A stretch of 64,000 bases of DNA from Methylobacterium sp. WL119 (GTDB lineage: Bacteria > Pseudomonadota > Alphaproteobacteria > Rhizobiales > Beijerinckiaceae): assembly GCF_008039875.1 (NCBI RefSeq), contig NZ_VRUU01000001.1, positions 175,032 through 239,031 on the forward strand. The letters run 5' to 3'. Positions 9,230 to 18,336 of this stretch are shown piece after piece. Both the position numbers and the translations under genes were made by a program. Position 1 is the first letter of the stretch. Each line of letters begins with the position of its first letter. The notes below the pieces were generated by a model that saw only the letters and a program-made list of their open reading frames with translations, was not told where the DNA came from and did no database searches.

Positions 9230-11977
9230 ATGAAACCGCTCCGACCTGCGCGCGGTCCGCAGGCCCGGCTCGATCCGACGAACGTGAAGCGAGGGATTCT
9301 CGACGTGTCCCACACCCATCGACCGCCGCGCATCTTCGAGACCGTCGAGGGAGGGCGCCTCGCCGAGACCCGGACCGACCCCGCCTGGCGCCTGTGGGGG
9401 CCGTATCTCAGCGATCGGCAATGGGGCACGGTGCGGGAGGATTACAGCGCCGACGGAGAGGCCTGGGACTACCTGCCCCACGACCATGCCCGCTCGCGCG
9501 CCTATCGCTGGGGCGAGGACGGCATCGGCGGCTTCGCCGACAAGGACCTGAACTGGTGCCTGTCGCTCGCCCTATGGAACGGCTGCGACCCGATCCTCAA
9601 GGAACGCCTGTTCGGCCTGACCAATGCCGAGGGCAATCACGGCGAAGACGTCAAGGAGCTGTACTACTACCTCGACGGCGTCCCGACCCACGCTTACATG
9701 CGGATGCTGTACAAGTACCCGCACGACGCGTTTCCGTATTCTCGCCTGACCGAGGAGAACGCGCGCTGCGGCCTTGACGACCGCGAGTTCGAGCTGATCG
9801 ATACCGGCCTGTTCGACGCGGGCCGCTACTGCGACGTCACCATCGAGTACGCCAAGGCGGGGCCCGACGACGTGCTGATGCGGGTGACCGCAATCAACCG
9901 CGGCCCGGATGAAGCGACGCTGGCGCTGCTGCCGCAGCTGTTCTCGCGCAACACGTGGTCGTGGGCGAACGGCCCGCGCCCCGACCTGCGGCTCGCCGCC
10001 GACGGCACCGTGCTCGCCGTCCACCATGCCATGCCGGCGATGCGGCTCCATGCCGACGGGGCACCGGAATGGCTGTTCTGCGAGAACGAGACCAACGCCC
10101 ACCGCCTGTTCGGCGCGCCGCAATCCGGATACCCGAAGGACGGGATCGGCCGTCGCGTGGTCGACGGGGAGATGGACGCGGTCAATCCTGACCGGTCCGG
10201 CACCAAATGCGCCGGCGTGCACCGGCTGACCATCGCGCCGGGCGGCGAGCAAAGCGTGCGCCTGCGCTTCCGCATCGCGGAGGCGTCCGGCGACGCCTTC
10301 GCCGACTTCGACGCGGTGTTTTCCGCCCGCATCGCCGAGGCCGACGCATTCTACGCCGCGTTGCAGGCCGACATCGCGGATGCCGACCGCCGGGCGGTCC
10401 AGCGCCAGGCCCTGGCCGGGATGCTGTGGTCGAAGCAGCTCTACCATTACGACGTGCGCGAGTGGCTCGACGGCGACCCGGCCCAGCCGGCCCCGCCCGA
10501 GGCGCGCAAGGCCGGCCGCAACGCCGATTGGCGCCACGTGCGGGCGCACGACATCATCTCGATGCCGGATGCCTGGGAATACCCGTGGTTCGCCTCCTGG
10601 GACCTCGCGCTCCAGAGCCTCGTCTTCGCGACGATCGACCCCGATTTCGCCAAGGGGCAGATCCTGCTGCTGCTCGACGACGCCTACGGCCACCCCAATG
10701 CCGAGGTGCCGGCCTACGAGTGGAACTTCTCCGATGCCAATCCGCCGCTGCACGCCTTCGCCGCGTGGCGGGTGTTCTCCCTCGACCAGGCGCTGACCGG
10801 GCGGCCGGACCACGACTTCCTTCTCCGGGTGTTCAACAAGCTGACGATGAACTTCACCTGGTGGGTGAACCGCAAGGACGCATCCGGGCGCAACCTGTTC
10901 CAGGGTGGCTTCCTCGGGCTCGACAACATCGGCCTGTTCGACCGCTCGAAGCCGATCGCGGGCGGGGCGCTGACGCAGTCGGACGCGACCGCCTGGATGG
11001 CGATGAACGCGCTCGAGCTGATGCGGATCGCGGTGGAGCTTGCGCTGCGCGATCCCGCCTACGAGGACATGGCGGAAAAGTTCTTCGAGCATTTCCTGCT
11101 GATCGCCGATGCCGCCGCGCGCAGGGGCGGCCTCTGGGATGAAACCGACCAGTTCTTCTACGACGTGATCGAGACGCCGGGCGGCGAGCGCATCCCGATC
11201 CGCGCCCGCACCCTCGTCGGGTTGATCCCGATCTGCGCGGTCGCCGTACTGCGCGAGACCGACCTCGTGAAGCTGCCCGGGCTGCAGAAGCGGCTGCGCT
11301 TCTTCCTGGAGAACCGGCCCGACCTCGCATCCCTGGTCTCGCGCTGGCAGGAGCCGGGCGAAGGCGGCACGGCCCTGCTGTCGCTGCTGCGCGGCCATCG
11401 CCTCAAGGCGCTGCTGCGGCGGATGCTCGACGAGGGCGAGTTCCTGTCGCCGCACGGCATCCGCGGGGTGTCTAAGGTCTACGAGCGCACGCCGTTCCAC
11501 TTCGCCTGGGACGGGGCCGACCTGACCCTGCCCTACGAGCCGGCCGAGTCGCGGACGCGGCTGTTCGGCGGGAACTCGAACTGGCGCGGGCCGATCTGGC
11601 TGCCGATCAACTACCTGCTGATCGACAGCCTGCGCCGGTTCCACCGCTATTACGGGCCCGACTTCCGGGTTGAGGCCCCGACCGGCTCAGGGACCTTCCT
11701 GTCGCTTCAGGAGATCGCCGACGAGCTGGCGAACCGCATGATCGCGCTCTCGACCCGCGGGCCGGACGGGACGCGCCCGTTCCAGGCGACGAGCAGGCTG
11801 GAGCAGGAGGACCCGCATTTCCGCGACCACGTGCTCTGCTACGAGTACTACCACGGCGATACGGGCCGGGGCCTCGGCGCCTCGCATCAAACCGGCTGGT
11901 CGGGCCTGGTCGCGCTGCTGATCCAGCAATGCGCGCTCGGTCCGATCCACGCGCTGTCGCCCTCGGGCGCCTTGTGA
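9230..11977 (+). CDS. MGH1-like glucosidase (GH63-type alpha-toroid glycoside hydrolase)
   Basis: A 915-residue soluble enzyme. The N-terminal part has a glucosidase-like beta-sandwich (YLSDRQWGTVREDYSADGEA, SRAYRWGEDGIGGFADKD). The second half is an (alpha/alpha)6 barrel with DAWEYPWFASWDLALQSLVF, AYEWNFSDANPPLHAFAAWR and GNSNWRGPIWLPINYLLIDS, patterns shared by GH63 and mannosylglycerate-hydrolase-like families. The C-terminal GYSGL-type motif appears as HQTGWSGLVALLIQ. Family members hydrolyse alpha-glucosides such as glucosylglycerate or trehalose-like solutes. No signal peptide is visible. ATG 9230 is used; GTG 9305 is an alternative start that would still retain the first conserved strand. 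Substrate is unknown. Confidence 0.82.
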   Translation: MKPLRPARGPQARLDPTNVKRGILDVSHTHRPPRIFETVEGGRLAETRTDPAWRLWGPYLSDRQWGTVREDYSADGEAWDYLPHDHARSRAYRWGEDGIGGFADKDLNWCLSLALWNGCDPILKERLFGLTNAEGNHGEDVKELYYYLDGVPTHAYMRMLYKYPHDAFPYSRLTEENARCGLDDREFELIDTGLFDAGRYCDVTIEYAKAGPDDVLMRVTAINRGPDEATLALLPQLFSRNTWSWANGPRPDLRLAADGTVLAVHHAMPAMRLHADGAPEWLFCENETNAHRLFGAPQSGYPKDGIGRRVVDGEMDAVNPDRSGTKCAGVHRLTIAPGGEQSVRLRFRIAEASGDAFADFDAVFSARIAEADAFYAALQADIADADRRAVQRQALAGMLWSKQLYHYDVREWLDGDPAQPAPPEARKAGRNADWRHVRAHDIISMPDAWEYPWFASWDLALQSLVFATIDPDFAKGQILLLLDDAYGHPNAEVPAYEWNFSDANPPLHAFAAWRVFSLDQALTGRPDHDFLLRVFNKLTMNFTWWVNRKDASGRNLFQGGFLGLDNIGLFDRSKPIAGGALTQSDATAWMAMNALELMRIAVELALRDPAYEDMAEKFFEHFLLIADAAARRGGLWDETDQFFYDVIETPGGERIPIRARTLVGLIPICAVAVLRETDLVKLPGLQKRLRFFLENRPDLASLVSRWQEPGEGGTALLSLLRGHRLKALLRRMLDEGEFLSPHGIRGVSKVYERTPFHFAWDGADLTLPYEPAESRTRLFGGNSNWRGPIWLPINYLLIDSLRRFHRYYGPDFRVEAPTGSGTFLSLQEIADELANRMIALSTRGPDGTRPFQATSRLEQEDPHFRDHVLCYEYYHGDTGRGLGASHQTGWSGLVALLIQQCALGPIHALSPSGAL

Positions 11978-13645
11978 CTACTGGGTGAGCCGCAGCGTGC
12001 CGATGCTGGCCGCGATCTGGTTGAAGGCCGAGATGAGGCTGTTCGAATCGTTGGCGACGAACGATTGGGACGCCGTCGTCGCGCAGTTGCTCAGGAGGTT
12101 CAGGCCGGCACTGTCGATCGGGTCCGAGGGCACGCTGAAGCCGATCGTGTAGATCGAGATGCCGGCGCTCTTGGCGTTGCTGCAGGCCAGGGCCGTCAGC
12201 GCGTCGAGGGCGGCGCGTGCGTTGCTCGCGTTCGTGACGTTCTGGTTGCCGGGCGGGAGCCGCGGATTCGGCGTCGAACCGTCGACGTTCTGGAAGTAGC
12301 CGGCGGCGAAATACATCGACTGATTGAACGGCGAGTAGCCGTTCGTCGCCCAGCTGTTGGCGCCGTCGGTCATCAGGATGATGATCTTGTTGACCGTGCT
12401 CGACGCGTAGGGCGCACCGTCGGCGAAGACGCTGCTCGGCGACAGCGTCCGCCAGCCCCACATCAGGCCCTCGTGGATGTTGGTCGATCCGAGCGGCGCC
12501 ATCGCGTTGATCAGCGACTTCAGCGTCGCCGTGCTGCTGGTCAGCCGTTGGAGCGGGCGGGTGGTGCAGCCGAAATTCGGGCCGTTCGGGATGCCGGTAT
12601 AGCTGTTCGACGCGGTCGGCGATGCGTCGCGGGCGTTGACGTACTTGCAGGCGCGGCCCTCGGCGGCGGCGAAGGTGGTGCTCGACTGCGACTGGCTCGC
12701 ACAGCTGTTGGCGTTGGTGTAGTCGTCGATGTAGCTGTTGAAGCTGAACGCGGAATTGTTGTTGTAGCCGGCAAAGGTCGTGCTGCCATCGCCCGGCTCG
12801 TCGGGCGCGAACATCGGCACGTAGTACGAGCTTGGGTTCGAGCTCGTCGGCGCGCCGTCCTGGACGTTGAGCGGATAGGGCAGCGTTTCCAGGCACCCGG
12901 CCCAGCCCCAGCCCGAGTAGGCGCTCTGCAGCGCCGTGAAGAGGCCGAAGCGGTTGGTGAAGCCGGCGGAGGCCGGTGCGATCACGTTGGTCCAGTGATA
13001 GGCCGACTTGCCGTTCTGGTCGATCCAGGTGGCATAGCGGTAGGCGGCCGGATCGACCGCGACCGCGGCGGCGAACGGCACGATCGAGATCTTGGTGCCG
13101 GTGGCGAAGGCGGCGTTGGTGTACACGTAGTCGACGAAGTTCGTCGCCGCCGTCTGCACCGCCTGGAGCTTGCTCTGGCCGCCGCTCGATTCCGCCATCG
13201 AGCCGGTGTTGTCGAGCACCAGGGCGATCTCGAAGGTCTTGGGCACCGGGGTGGCGCAGCGCGCCGACCCGCCCGGGCGCGGGGCCGTCACGCCCGTGAT
13301 GCGGCTGTAGAAGACCGGCGAGACCATGTGCGTGGTCAGGGTGATCTGGCGCGGGTTCGCCGTCACCGCCAGCGGGTCGACCGTGAGGCCGGTCGCGCCC
13401 ATGTAGCCCGTCATCATCGCGACGGCCTGGGCCTGGAGAGCCGGGTTCGTCGTCGCCATCGGCGTCTGGCACAGAGCGAGGGCGGTGGCGTCGGTCGCGG
13501 CCTGGAGCTTGGTCTCCATATAGGTGGCGAAGCCGTAATCGATCGCGGCGCCGGTGAAGCCGAGGAGCGGCAGCGCGAGCAGCCCGAACAGCAGGACGAC
13601 GTTGCCGTCGCGCTGCCGCGCGAAGCGGCCGAGATGTCGGCGCAT
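11978..13645 (-). CDS. TadG-like envelope protein with von Willebrand factor A domain
   Basis: A 555-residue protein. The N-terminus RRHLGRFARQRDGNVVLLF followed by a hydrophobic helix is a TadE/TadG-type class III signal anchor. A VWA domain begins near residue 145: the MIDAS motif is LVLDNTGSMAE (DxTxS form) and a second acidic loop is ILMTDGANSWATN. Thr and Asn/Ser-rich stretches suggest an extracellular surface domain. Start 13645 is chosen because AAGGA lies five bases before it; an upstream ATG at 13687 would overlap the preceding gene by 10 bases. It is the last gene of a three-gene tad-like operon and may act as a tip or assembly factor of Flp-type pili. No tadA/B/C or flp genes are in the window. 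Confidence 0.82.
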   Translation of the reverse strand: MRRHLGRFARQRDGNVVLLFGLLALPLLGFTGAAIDYGFATYMETKLQAATDATALALCQTPMATTNPALQAQAVAMMTGYMGATGLTVDPLAVTANPRQITLTTHMVSPVFYSRITGVTAPRPGGSARCATPVPKTFEIALVLDNTGSMAESSGGQSKLQAVQTAATNFVDYVYTNAAFATGTKISIVPFAAAVAVDPAAYRYATWIDQNGKSAYHWTNVIAPASAGFTNRFGLFTALQSAYSGWGWAGCLETLPYPLNVQDGAPTSSNPSSYYVPMFAPDEPGDGSTTFAGYNNNSAFSFNSYIDDYTNANSCASQSQSSTTFAAAEGRACKYVNARDASPTASNSYTGIPNGPNFGCTTRPLQRLTSSTATLKSLINAMAPLGSTNIHEGLMWGWRTLSPSSVFADGAPYASSTVNKIIILMTDGANSWATNGYSPFNQSMYFAAGYFQNVDGSTPNPRLPPGNQNVTNASNARAALDALTALACSNAKSAGISIYTIGFSVPSDPIDSAGLNLLSNCATTASQSFVANDSNSLISAFNQIAASIGTLRLTQ

Positions 13646-13677
13646 CGAGATCCTTCGAGGTGTCGAGCGGGCCGGGG

Positions 13678-14328
13678 TCACGGGCATGCTGCACCTCCCG
13701 GCATCCAGACTTCGGTGTAGGTGGATTTGGCGGGCTGCCCGCCGCGCGCCGGCCAGGGCATGCTGGATTTGAGCGTGATCGTGCTCGTGGCGCCGTTGAC
13801 GAGCTTGACTAGCGCCGAGCCGAGCATCGGCGTGTAGGGCATGCTCACCTCGGTGAGGACGTAGCGGACCCCGTTGGTGCGGAATCCGGTCGGCACGGTG
13901 AGGTCGAAGGCGGCGCCCGTGGCGCGGGGCGACGCGTTGGCGTTGGCGGTGCTGGAACAGACCCGCGGGATCAGGTTGAGGTTCGTGAGGTCGACCGCCA
14001 TCGCGCTCACCACGATCTTCACGCCGCTGGCGTCGAACGGCTTCAGCACCAGGGTCGAGGTGGCGAGGATGTCGCGCATCAGCGACGCGTCGATCGGGTT
14101 CTGGGCGTCGCCCTGCGCAGTCAGGTCGGACACCGTCCGGGCGAGCTGCGTGACCTTCCGCCAGTTGTCGACCGCGTGGGCGTACTCCGAAAGGCCCACG
14201 AAGATCGCGAGCAGCACGGGCAGGATCAACGCGAACTCGATCGCGGAGACGCCGCCGGACGCGCGTGCGAACCGAGCGAAGGCCCGCTCGGACGCGCCTG
14301 AGCTATGAAGAGGGGAACACCGCACCAT
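13678..14328 (-). CDS. TadE-family pseudopilin-like membrane protein
   Basis: A 216-residue protein. After a short basic leader, GGVSAIEFALILPVLLAIFVG is the TadE signature: Glu five residues into a hydrophobic helix that is cleaved or retained as a class III anchor. The rest is a periplasmic domain without recognisable motifs. GAGGG five bases before ATG 14328 supports this start. It lies eight bases after the stop of the gene before it and 32 bases before the VWA gene, so the three are co-transcribed. Expected role is a minor pseudopilin or assembly partner in a Tad apparatus; this comes from the family. Confidence 0.8.
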   Translation of the reverse strand: MVRCSPLHSSGASERAFARFARASGGVSAIEFALILPVLLAIFVGLSEYAHAVDNWRKVTQLARTVSDLTAQGDAQNPIDASLMRDILATSTLVLKPFDASGVKIVVSAMAVDLTNLNLIPRVCSSTANANASPRATGAAFDLTVPTGFRTNGVRYVLTEVSMPYTPMLGSALVKLVNGATSTITLKSSMPWPARGGQPAKSTYTEVWMPGGAACP

Positions 14329-14336
14329 CCCGGCCC

Positions 14337-14942
14337 TCAGCATCCGGTCGAGGCGGTGGTCTGGTACGGCTCGGTGCGGAACACGGCCGTGAACTGCAGC
14401 AGATGCGTCCCATCGGCGAAGCTCATCTGGGCGAGGTCGAGCAGGCTGAAGAACACCGGCACCTTGACGGCAGCGGTGACGACGACGATCGATCCCGGCT
14501 TCGCGCAGGCGTAGCTCGTCCCAAAGCCGTTGTTCCAGGTCCTCGTGGTGGCGTTCATCGGCGTCGCGCTCGACCCGGCCGCGAACGAGCTCGCCAGCGA
14601 CACGTCGATCTTCACGCTCGAGCAGTCGAACAACGTGAAGGCCCGGTTGGCGCCGGTTCCGCACATTGCGTCGTTGAGCTTCTGCAGCAGGACCGCCGCG
14701 CTGGTCGTCCCACTGTTGGCGATCTGGAACTGGCCGGTGAACAGGCCGCGCACCGCGTTCTGGACGGTACGGTCGAAGTTCTGGCCGGCCCAGATCACGA
14801 ACGCGATCTGGATGATCGCGCCGACCAGCGCCAGGAAGGGCAACGACACGAGCGCGAACTCGACCGCGGCGGCCCCCTCGGCGGCGGCGGCGAACGTGCG
14901 GATCGGTGACGGACGAAATGCGCGAACGAGGCGGCGAGGCAT
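14337..14942 (-). CDS. TadE/TadG-family pilus assembly protein
   Basis: A 201-residue membrane protein, first gene of the tad-like operon. Residues 16-45 contain AAAAEGAAAVEFALVSLPFL followed by a long hydrophobic helix, the TadE signature with a conserved Glu after Val. Two conserved-looking Cys pairs in the periplasmic part (MCGTG, FDCSS, SYACAKPG) may form disulfides. Family role: minor pseudopilin of tight-adherence pili, exported through the inner membrane. Confidence 0.8.
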   Translation of the reverse strand: MPRRLVRAFRPSPIRTFAAAAEGAAAVEFALVSLPFLALVGAIIQIAFVIWAGQNFDRTVQNAVRGLFTGQFQIANSGTTSAAVLLQKLNDAMCGTGANRAFTLFDCSSVKIDVSLASSFAAGSSATPMNATTRTWNNGFGTSYACAKPGSIVVVTAAVKVPVFFSLLDLAQMSFADGTHLLQFTAVFRTEPYQTTASTGC

Positions 14943-15305
14943 GACACCTGAGGCGGATGAGATACGTTATTCAGACGCTATCCACCCGAAGATCTAAACC
15001 AAAGTTGAATCGCCCTACCAACCCTAGATGACATCCTGCGGCGTCACCGCGACATGAGCACAACCCTCGGTCGCACGGAACGCCCCCTCATCTAGGACAA
15101 TAAGGCGATCGTCCGGGATAAAGACTTGCGGAGAGCCGCGCATCATGTCGGCCGGGAAAAAATGACTTTCCGCCGTTCGCGATCTGCTCGAACCGTGAGC
15201 GACGATGCTTTGGAACCCGGAACGAAAAAGGCCCCGGATGCGTGATCCGGGGCCTTCACAATATCAGGAGCAAGGTGCCGACGGCGCCCGGCGGGCGGGT
15301 GCTGC
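14943..15305. other. Intergenic region, tad-like operon / ssb
   Basis: 363 bases with no gene. Its left part must hold the promoter of the tad-like operon on the minus strand and is locally AT-richer than its surroundings. Its right part holds the ssb terminator described separately. Confidence 0.5.
15222..15256 (-). terminator. Rho-independent terminator of ssb
   Basis: A perfect 12-bp stem (AAGGCCCCGGAT at 15228-15239 paired with ATCCGGGGCCTT at 15245-15256) with a five-base loop. Read on the minus strand it is followed by a run of five T. It lies 50 bases past the ssb stop codon, in the right orientation. Confidence 0.93.
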
Positions 15306-15845
15306 CTAGAACGGGATGTCGTCGTCGAGGTCGTAGTTGCCGCGCGAACCGCCGCCACCGCCCGCGGGCGCCGGGGGCTGACGCCGTTCGCTGCCGCCCT
15401 GGGAACGGCCACCGCCATACTCGCCGCCGCCGCCGCCGCCGCGGCTGACCTGGCCGCTGCCCTCGTCGTCGGCCGCCATCTCGCCACCGCCGCCGCGCCC
15501 GTCGAGAATCGTCATCTCGCCGCGGAAGCGCTGGAGCACCACCTCGGTGGTGTACTTCTCGACGCCGGAATTGTCGGTCCACTTCCGGGTCTGGAGCTGG
15601 CCCTCGATGTAGACCTTCGAGCCCTTGCGCAGGTACTGCTCGGCCACGCGGGCGAGGTTCTCGTTGTAGATCACGACCGAGTGCCACTCGGTCTTCTCCT
15701 TGCGCTCGCCCGACGCCTTGTCCTTCCACGACTCGGAGGTCGCGAGGCGCAGGTTGACCACCGGATCGCCGGAGCCAAGGCGGCGCGTCTCGGGATCGCG
15801 CCCGAGATTGCCCACCAGAATGACCTTGTTGACGCTGCCCGCCAT
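15306..15845 (-). CDS. ssb: Single-stranded DNA-binding protein
   Basis: A 179-residue SSB. The OB fold begins [19 protein letters not shown] and includes [35 protein letters not shown] and [16 protein letters not shown] Gly/Arg/Gln-rich flexible linker follows and the acidic tip DLDDDIPF is the conserved partner-recruiting tail. It coats ssDNA in replication, repair and recombination. A perfect GTTC-N7-GTTC box lies upstream at 15987-16001, so LexA control is likely, and a strong terminator follows. Confidence 0.97.
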   Translation of the reverse strand: MAGSVNKVILVGNLGRDPETRRLGSGDPVVNLRLATSESWKDKASGERKEKTEWHSVVIYNENLARVAEQYLRKGSKVYIEGQLQTRKWTDNSGVEKYTTEVVLQRFRGEMTILDGRGGGGEMAADDEGSGQVSRGGGGGGEYGGGRSQGGSERRQPPAPAGGGGGSRGNYDLDDDIPF

Positions 15846-15986
15846 CGCTCTCTCCTTCGCCGTCGGATCTCACAGGGCTCGGTCCGGCCGAACCCGCGGG
15901 TGCTCTTCATGAGCCTCGGGACGAGCCCGGGCAACCGGCGCAGCGGCGCTTGTCCCCATCACCCACACGCGGCGCCGGCCTCCTGT

Positions 15987-16001
15987 GTTCTATCTTTGTT
16001 C
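15987..16001 (-). promoter_or_regulatory. SOS (LexA) box upstream of ssb
   Basis: GTTC at 15987-15990, seven bases, then GTTC at 15998-16001. This is exactly the direct-repeat LexA target GTTC-N7-GTTC established for alphaproteobacteria. It sits about 142 bases before the ssb start codon, in the only promoter-capable gap next to ssb, and ssb is a common SOS gene in this class. Confidence 0.75.
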
Positions 16002-16055
16002 CTATTACGCGGCAAGCCGGTGCCGCATCGCGCGGCGCCGGCTGCGAAGTCCCGC

Positions 16056-17072
16056 TCAGGCGACGTGGACGATGAGCTTGCCGAAGTTGCGGCCCTTCAG
16101 CAGGCCGATGAAGGCCTCGGGCGCGTTCTCCAGGCCCTCGACCACGTCCTCGCGGTACTTCACCGATCCATCCGCGATCCAGCCGCCGACCTCCCGCTCG
16201 AAGGCGTCGATCTGGCTCGCGAAATCCCAGACGATGAAGCCCTGGATCCGCAGGCGCTTGGTCAGCACCGCGCGCATCAGCAGCGGCGACCGGTCGGGGC
16301 CGGGCGGCAGCTCGGTGGCGTTGTAGCCGGCGATCAGGCCGCAGACCGGCATGCGCGCGAAGTCGTTCAGCAGCGGCAGCACCGCCTCGAAGACCGCGCC
16401 GCCGACGTTCTCGAAGTAGACGTCGATGCCCTTCGGGCAGGCGGCGGCCAGCGCGCCGGGCAGGTCGTCGGAGCGATGGTCGACCGCGGCGTCGAAGCCG
16501 AGCTCGCGCGTGAGGTAGGCGCACTTCTCGGGGCCGCCCGCGATGCCGACGGCGCGCGCACCCTTGAGCTTGACGATCTGCCCGACGAGCGACCCCACCG
16601 GCCCGGCGGCGGCGGCCACCACCACGGTCTCGCCGGGCTTCGGCTCGCCGATGTTGAGGAGCCCGGTATAGGCGGTCATGCCGGGCATGCCGAGGACGCC
16701 GAGCGCCGTCGTCGGCGGTGCGACCGCGGGATCGACCTTTCGCAGGCCGTTGCCGTCGGACACCGAGAACTCCTGCCATCCGCCGAAGGCCTGAACCAGG
16801 GTGCCGACGGGGAAGTCCGGGTGCTCGGAGCGCATCACCTCGCTCACCGTCCCGCCGGTCATCGGCTCGCCGATGCCGACCGGCTGCGCGTAGGATTTCG
16901 CCGCGCTCATCCGGCCGCGCATGTAGGGGTCGAGCGAGAGCCAGCGTGTGCGCAGCAGGATTTCGCCGGCGCGCGGCGTCGGGACGACGGCCTCCTCGAG
17001 GCGGAAGTTCTGCAAGGTCGGCTCGCCGTGCGGACGCGCGGCGAGGACGATGCGGCGGTTCTTGGCGGCCAT
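16056..17072 (-). CDS. NADP-dependent oxidoreductase, MDR family (CurA/LTB4-dehydrogenase-like)
   Basis: A 338-residue medium-chain reductase without zinc ligands. It opens NRRIVLAARPHGEPT and has RTRWLSLDPYMRGRMS, GMPGMTAYTGLLNIG, the nucleotide-binding loop VVVAAAAGPVGSLVGQIVK, and FENVGGAVFEAVLPLLN. This is the pattern of CurA and leukotriene B4 12-hydroxydehydrogenase/prostaglandin reductase, which reduce the double bond of alpha,beta-unsaturated ketones and aldehydes with NADPH. Probable role is detoxifying reactive enones in the cytoplasm. It is a single gene on the same strand as ssb. Confidence 0.88.
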   Translation of the reverse strand: MAAKNRRIVLAARPHGEPTLQNFRLEEAVVPTPRAGEILLRTRWLSLDPYMRGRMSAAKSYAQPVGIGEPMTGGTVSEVMRSEHPDFPVGTLVQAFGGWQEFSVSDGNGLRKVDPAVAPPTTALGVLGMPGMTAYTGLLNIGEPKPGETVVVAAAAGPVGSLVGQIVKLKGARAVGIAGGPEKCAYLTRELGFDAAVDHRSDDLPGALAAACPKGIDVYFENVGGAVFEAVLPLLNDFARMPVCGLIAGYNATELPPGPDRSPLLMRAVLTKRLRIQGFIVWDFASQIDAFEREVGGWIADGSVKYREDVVEGLENAPEAFIGLLKGRNFGKLIVHVA

Positions 17073-17197
17073 GCCGGGTCTCCGTGAGGGTCGAGGATCG
17101 ATCGGCTTATCATGTCGCAGCGGCGAGGCCCGATGTCACCGTCGCGCGCGTTCCGCGTTGCCCGATCGAACCGATCCCCAAACACGAGAGCAACCGC

Positions 17198-17608
17198 ATG
17201 CGCGTCGGATCCGGCCTCACCCTCGCCATCGCGTCGATCGCCCTCACCGGCCAGGCCGCCGCGGCGCAGGACCCGCTGGCGCGCTATCGCCAGGCGTCGC
17301 GCGTGCTCGTCCTGTCCGCCCCGGATGCCGACGATCGCCGGCTCGCCGAGCAGCGCGCCGCCGTCGAGGCGGCGCGTGCCGGGTTCGGCGAGCGGGATCT
17401 CGTGGTGGTCGAGGCGGTGGGCGAAGGGGAAAGCGCCGCGGCGATCCGGCGGCAGCTGCGTCTTCCGGCCGACGCGTTCCACGCGGTGCTCGTCGGCAAG
17501 GACGGCGGCGTCAAGATCACGGCGTCGGACCCGATCCCGGTACTGCGGCTGTTCTCGACGATCGACGCGATGCCGATGCGCCGGGACGAGATGCGCCGCC
17601 AGCGCTGA
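17198..17608 (+). CDS. Small exported DUF4174-like protein
   Basis: A 136-residue protein with a cleavable signal peptide (GLTLAIASIALTGQAAAAQD). The mature part starts LARYRQASRVLVLSAPDADD and continues with a thioredoxin-like strand order (FHAVLVGKDGGVKITAS) but has no Cys pair, matching DUF4174. Function is unknown; it should be periplasmic. Start 17198 is chosen because it gives the signal peptide. A hairpin follows 14 bases after the stop. Confidence 0.72.
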   Translation: MRVGSGLTLAIASIALTGQAAAAQDPLARYRQASRVLVLSAPDADDRRLAEQRAAVEAARAGFGERDLVVVEAVGEGESAAAIRRQLRLPADAFHAVLVGKDGGVKITASDPIPVLRLFSTIDAMPMRRDEMRRQR

Positions 17609-17621
17609 GCCGAAACAAAAA

Positions 17622-17643
17622 AGGGCCGCCCGCGGGCAGCCCT
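17622..17643. terminator. Hairpin terminator between convergent genes
   Basis: AGGGC...GCCCT outer stem around the palindrome GCCCGCGGGC with one C/A mismatch. It has six A on its left and a CT-rich stretch on its right, so it can serve both the DUF4174 gene (plus) and the Gly/Tyr-rich gene (minus, stop at 17670). Confidence 0.75.
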
Positions 17644-17669
17644 CTTTCTCGTTTTCGTCGTCGATCCGC

Positions 17670-18140
17670 TCAGTAGCAGCGCTCGACCAGCACGCGGCGA
17701 TAGCCGTACGGCGTCCAGCGGACCCGGGGAACGGTCACGCACTCGCCACCGTAACCGTAACCATAGCCGCCGTAGGCGGCCGGGGCGTAGCCATAGCCGT
17801 ATCCGTAACCCGGGTAGCCGTAGCCGCCGTATCCCCCGTAGAGGCCGCCGGCGGCGAGGCCGAGGCCGACACCGAGACCCAGGCCGCCGAGGCCGTACCC
17901 GTAGCCGCGGCCGTAACCGTAGCCCCGATATCCGCCGAAGCCGCCGCGATAGCCGCCGAAACCGCCCCGGAAGCCGGCGCCACGGAACCCGCCGAAGCCA
18001 CCGCCACGAAACCCTCCGAAGCCGCCGCCGTGAAACCCACCGCCATGGAAGCCACCGCCGAAGCCGCGCGCCTCGGCCGACGCCGGCAGGTAAGCGAGCG
18101 CTCCGACCATCAACGTCGAAGCAAGAAGAAGACGCTTCAT
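17670..18140 (-). CDS. Exported Gly/Tyr/Phe-rich low-complexity protein
   Basis: A 156-residue protein. A signal peptide (MKRLLLASTLMVGALAYL, cleaved near ASAEA) precedes tandem GGGFHGGGF, GGFRGGGF and GYGYG-type repeats, then a short ordered C-terminus with two Cys (GGECVTVPRVRWTPYGYRR and a final ERCY). Similar exported glycine-rich proteins are common in Methylobacterium and Bradyrhizobium, with unproven roles at the cell surface. The start 18140 is set by the signal peptide. The repeat DNA may recombine. Confidence 0.75.
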   Translation of the reverse strand: MKRLLLASTLMVGALAYLPASAEARGFGGGFHGGGFHGGGFGGFRGGGFGGFRGAGFRGGFGGYRGGFGGYRGYGYGRGYGYGLGGLGLGVGLGLAAGGLYGGYGGYGYPGYGYGYGYAPAAYGGYGYGYGGECVTVPRVRWTPYGYRRVLVERCY

Positions 18141-18336
18141 CAAACCATCTCCAGAAGAGTCGTGACCGTAACCCCCATCGTCCGAGAAACGCGCAGGCGC
18201 CGATTTCGGTTCAGGCTGCGACATTCGAAACCGCCTCCTCGCTGCGGCCATCGCGGCTGCTTGAAAAGCGTCGCATTCTAAGGTGAGGAGACGCGCCGCA
18301 GGCGTGCGAATGGCTCGGCTGCTTCGAGGCCTCACG

